Of a stretch of DNA of 64,000 nucleotides, positions 60,524 through 64,000 are shown one piece after another. Below the pieces are notes generated by a model. The model saw only the letters and a list, made by a program, of their open reading frames with translations. It was not told where the DNA came from and made no database searches. Origin of the DNA: Xiphydria camelus (Eukaryota > Arthropoda > Insecta > Hymenoptera > Xiphydriidae). The position numbers and the translations under genes were made by a program. The first letter of the stretch is position 1; the number at the start of each line of letters is the position of its first letter. The DNA is taken from positions 20,029,111 to 20,093,110 of the forward strand of contig OY783191.1 of the NCBI GenBank assembly GCA_963678675.1, in the 5' to 3' direction.

Positions 60524-61900
60524 GCCGAAAACACACGATTGGAGAGGTGTTAATCGTCACGAGGTATTTGCAAAGTGAGAGCCTTGGAAGTGTAAGAGAC
60601 CACTTTGCTGCTGAGTATCCTGACAGGCCGATACCGAGTCACGAGACCATCAGGAATCTTGTTGACCGATTAAAAAGTACAGGATGTGTCAACTGCCACC
60701 ACATGGAAATCCGTTACCCAACGAGACAATTAGACAAAGATTTTAATATGCGCGAACGTCGAGAAAAACTCTGGAACAAGTGCGGCTACGGTGACCCGAG
60801 AGGTCGGCATCTCCAAGAGTACGGCGTGGAAGGTTTTGTGGGATAATAAATATTTCTCCTATATACCTCGTTGCCATCAGGAACTCATACCAGGCGACGA
60901 TGATCATCGGATGGCATTTTCTGAAACAATGATGGAAGAGATAAATGTCGAGCCTGGCCTGTCGGAGAGAATTTGTTTCACCGACGAATGTACATCCAGG
61001 GACACGGCATCTGTCGCTGGTGACTTTTTTTAAACGTTATTTTTAAACGTACTAACCAATAATTAATAATCCTCATGTTTTCATTAACGAGAGTAGACGC
61101 CACCGTAGCTAATGAGCGCATGAGAATTAATTATTCATTGGTTAGTACGTTTAAAAATAACGTTTAAAAAAAGTCACCAGCGACAGATGCCGTGTCCCTG
61201 GGTGTACTTTCTTCGCGGTACACAGACCCAACCGACGAAATGTGAGATATTGGGCAACAGAAAATCCCAGGGTACTGCGGGACGTGAGGACCCAGTACTC
61301 CATTAAAATAAACATCTGGGCTGGAATAATTGGAAACCGAATAACAGGACCGGTTTTCTTTCGCGAAAATTTGAACAGCCAGATGTATCTCGAAATTCTG
61401 AGATATTTAGTAATACCGTCGCTTCGAATGATCGAAGAAGTAAGTATCACTAGAATGCAGTCACGTTATTACAGTCCCGTGGTAAGCTATTGAAAATCGA
61501 CTATTTAATTACTGTTACTTATAGATCGGAGCCCCTATGTACTTTCAACACGACGGCGCTCCCGCGCACTCGACGATACGAGTCCGGCGATTCCTGGACG
61601 AGGAATTTCCTAACCGCTGGTTAGGAAGAGGGGGTCCAATTCCGCTGCCGCCGCGATCGCCCAATCTGACGCCGATGGATTATTTTTTCTGGGGCTACGT
61701 GAAACAGTAGTTATACAATGAGCGTCGCCATCTCCTGACTGTTGAGGACCTCGACTGGGAAATAATGAGGATCTGTGAGGAGATCCCCCGGAAGCGATCC
61801 AAAATACGACCTCAGCATTTTACGACCGATTAGGTTATTGCTCGGCTGAGCAAGGGAATAATTTTGAACATCTCCTGCAAACATGAAGCAGTGGTGAGTT
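60524..61900 (+). pseudogene. Mariner-like transposase M1, copy 4, interrupted by a MITE
   Basis: The N-terminus reads VTRYLQSESLGSVRDHFAAE and IPSHETIRNLVDRLKSTGCV, a DUF4817-like helix-turn-helix missing from copies 2 and 3. A frameshift near 60745 leads to REVGISKSTAWKVLW. ICFTDECT is cut at 60993 by a family-2 MITE, and FFAVHRPNRRNVRYWA-like sequence resumes at 61205. CGA is kept where copies 2 and 3 have TGA. The intron (61441-61525) and YFQHDGAPAHSTIRV follow. LTPMDYFFWGYVK is then followed by a TAG. It ends near 61890. The first, second and third Asp are all present once the MITE is removed. Confidence 0.75.
60993..61204. mobile_element. Palindromic MITE family 2, copy 5 (212 bp)
   Basis: CATCCAGGGACACGGCATCT and AGATGCCGTGTCCCTGGGTG, with TA duplicated on both sides (60991-60992 and 61205-61206). 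Removing it and one TA restores the codons for DECTFF. This is the cleanest proof of TA duplication for the family. Confidence 0.95.
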
Positions 61901-62512
61901 TTCCACAAAATGTCATAATATGAAAAGGATTTATTTACATTCATAGGGGTATCGTTTTGGATAATTTTATTAACCTTTCACGGTATTCCTCGTGTTACAG
62001 CTTCTCCTGTCCTCCGGGGGAGTTGGTGCTCATTGTTGCAAACCACAAAGTCATTAATCATGGTCCTGGTTATCGACGCTTGCTGAAATATTCAATCACG
62101 TTGGTTAGCAGATGGTAATGTGAGTCGTATTGGTAAATAAATACCTGCACTACATTCTTTTTCTGTATCGATACTATTTTATGTTTCATTTATTTCTATT
62201 TCATGAGCGGGATATCGTTTCGCGAATGGAAATATTTTATTAACTTTGAAAACCACATTTTATTTTCAAAAAATACAATTACTCTGAAAAGCTCCACTTT
62301 GTAAACAAACGTATGTGTCAACCGCCATACTTTCTCGTCTGCTCGGTGCCTACGCACTAGGGAACTTCTGTCGTGACGATTGACGTCTGCCGACGATAGG
62401 CAGAGCCAATCGCTCGGCGTCCTTGCGTCTCCGACTAATAGCGTACATACTATAGTCTACAAACTGCTATGAACCATATCGTCCTATGTCAACAACCCAG
62501 GAAAATACCGGG
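61901..62512 (+). mobile_element. 3' non-coding part and right TIR of mariner M1 copy 4
   Basis: No gene. Shares CGTCTGCCGACGATAGG, GACGCAAGGACGCC-type (complement) and AACAACCCAGGAAAATACCG with the other copies. TA at 62513-62514. A segment present in copies 2 and 3 (from the GTCCTTC(G/A)TCTTTGGCAC block to TTCGAGGGTCGAAATAAACG) is deleted here between about 62213 and 62214. Confidence 0.8.
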
Positions 62513-62514
62513 TA

Positions 62515-64000
62515 TATATATATGTCAAATGGCAGTTTGGGGGACATTTTTAGAACCCAAAATTAACTCGCTATTTCGATAGAAGGAGTCATGCGTAGAT
62601 GAGTTGGCGATGAATTTTTGAAATATACAAATTTTACCAAAATATATAAAGGAAAAAGTATGCATTGTCACATTTCAGGACATTTGGCACAATGGCAGAT
62701 TTCAGGACTTTCGGCGTAACGACAGTTTTCAGGACATTATACGTATTGGTTGATTTCAGGACTTCTTCAATAGCAAATCAGTACTCCAATATGAAATGGT
62801 TCTATTGCACATATAAATTAATAAAATTCGTGTCACATGCTACGATTTTGTTTGCGATGTATGTTCTGAATTATCTTCACTTCCTACTTTGCACTTCTTC
62901 ATCAAGCGTCAGACCAATGTGTGCACCGTGCATAACTCGCATAATTCACACCCCGTTTTACGAACAGAAGCTCGGTTCCATATCTGTACCCCAGGATAAA
63001 AGTGTATTTTACAAATACAAGTATATTTTTACAAATTGGACTTAATACACTTTTATCCTGGGGTACAGATATGGGCGTCCATATTTTCTCACACGTATTT
63101 AACTATATATGAAGTGCTACATAAATAATACTGATAAAGTCTTTAAATGTACCGACAGCTTACAAGTCCTGAAAACTGCTAATGCATCTGTATCTTTCAC
63201 AATTTAGTGGCATATTTCAGGACAACGTGAAAAAAATGCCTACACCTCTTCTGGGTAACTTCAGGAGGTGATTCCTTTTACAAAATTTGTCGTTCTAAAT
63301 ATTTGCTTCCATTATACTTATTTTGACACTGATGTACCCATAATATGTGACTAATATTGGTGATATATACGGATTCATTGGCAGTTAGCAGGACTTTTAA
63401 AACTTTCGGTATTTTTCAAGACTAGAACGTGAAATAGGTGTTCCCAATGATATTGTGTTGTCCAATTCACTGAATATTAATTTACCATACTGCAAGCCTA
63501 TATACAGTTTGAGATACCAATTGGCTTCTGAAAAATTGACTGAAAAATTGGAATGAAAGAGGAACCGACGTTTTACACAGAAAGAAAATGAAGGCAGAAG
63601 AAGTTCAAAAAGAACGACATAAACTTTATTTTGTTCGATATTACATACCTTACAATTATATCAAACGCATGACACATATAAACATCATGTTTGTTTAACT
63701 TTATATTATCGCAGATTATTTTCATTGTACTTTGGTTTCTCAACTCATTTTGTACTACAAAGTAATGACTCACTATCTTTTATTGACTTTTTATCTTATT
63801 ATACGATAGGAACTAAGTTAAGAACAAGGTTAACGATGTCAAAATGAACTTTACTCTTATGGAGCGATCGCGCTTCTTAAAACTTATAAGGAACTAAAAA
63901 TCACATTTCGGTGCTGTCTTATCTCAGATCATTAAAGAATATTTTGTTCGTTTAACTTCAAAATTACTTCAGACTTTTTTCTTTGTACTTTGCTTTCCGA
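62515..64000. other. No gene; region with repeated TTTCAGGAC motif
   Basis: TTTCAGGAC(A/T)T or a close variant is at about 62672, 62698, 62725, 62755, 63213 and 63395, and inverted (GTCCTGAAAA) at 63167. A hairpin lies at 62979-63074. From 63450 to the end the DNA is AT-rich and featureless. Confidence 0.4.
62979..63074. repeat. 96-bp hairpin
   Basis: CATATCTGTACCCCAGGATA and AAAGTGTATT are mirrored around a loop of about 30 bp. No target duplication is evident. Confidence 0.75.

Overview
This window is eukaryotic and very probably from an insect. The evidence is spliceosomal introns, TTAGGT/ACCTAA-type short repeats, an insect-like mitochondrial ND1 fragment in nuclear DNA, and a transposon mix (mariner, Harbinger, pogo, copia, gypsy, jockey/CR1-like LINEs and dozens of short palindromic elements). 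A hymenopteran is my best guess from the style of the LINE, mariner and ND1 sequences; I cannot prove it here. No intact, clearly expressed host gene is visible. At least three quarters of the window is transposon-derived and deeply nested.

Layout. 1-547: 3' end of a gypsy-like LTR element. 548-1831: broken Mutator-like transposase. 2386-10058: a LINE (LINE-A) split by a second, opposite-strand LINE (LINE-B, 3775-7467) and by a TTA-flanked Harbinger-type element (8090-9178). 10060-20704: a copia element split by a foldback holding a DDE/SWIM transposon (11607-14929), by a small MITE (15095-15490) and, inside its LTR, by a Harbinger element (16827-20397) that encloses two exons resembling a mitochondrial fission regulator (MTFR1-like). 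20705-24077: a 3 kb long-TIR element with 8-bp target duplication and several foldbacks. 24080-26395: a TA-flanked element containing a NUMT of ND1. 26767-35082: palindromic MITEs, a pogo-like transposase pseudogene (28458-29343), a FANCL-like exon (31126-31419) and a deleted mariner. 35083-40480: mostly featureless AT-rich DNA with a mariner remnant. 40481-42890: a long-TIR element carrying a PIN/XPG-like nuclease plus CXC protein. 43104-44505: a TIR element and two exons of a DUF4806-like gene. 44506-62512: mariner-like elements in several orientations, including a ~2.8 kb, nearly identical inverted repeat (45819-48609 and 55070-57843) around a stack of palindromes whose core encodes a KRBA2/GIN-like integrase (50058-51852). 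62515-64000: no gene; a short motif recurs.

The strongest themes are these. (1) Several TA-flanked foldback elements have unrelated bodies but share the terminus CCGTATGTC. (2) Two palindromic families repeatedly sit side by side across one shared TA. (3) Elements have landed at the exact centre of older palindromes. (4) Two long-TIR elements carry unusual cargo: nuclease+CXC and host exons. Many insertions can be undone on paper because the interrupted reading frame resumes exactly after removing the element and one target-site copy, which gives the order of events.
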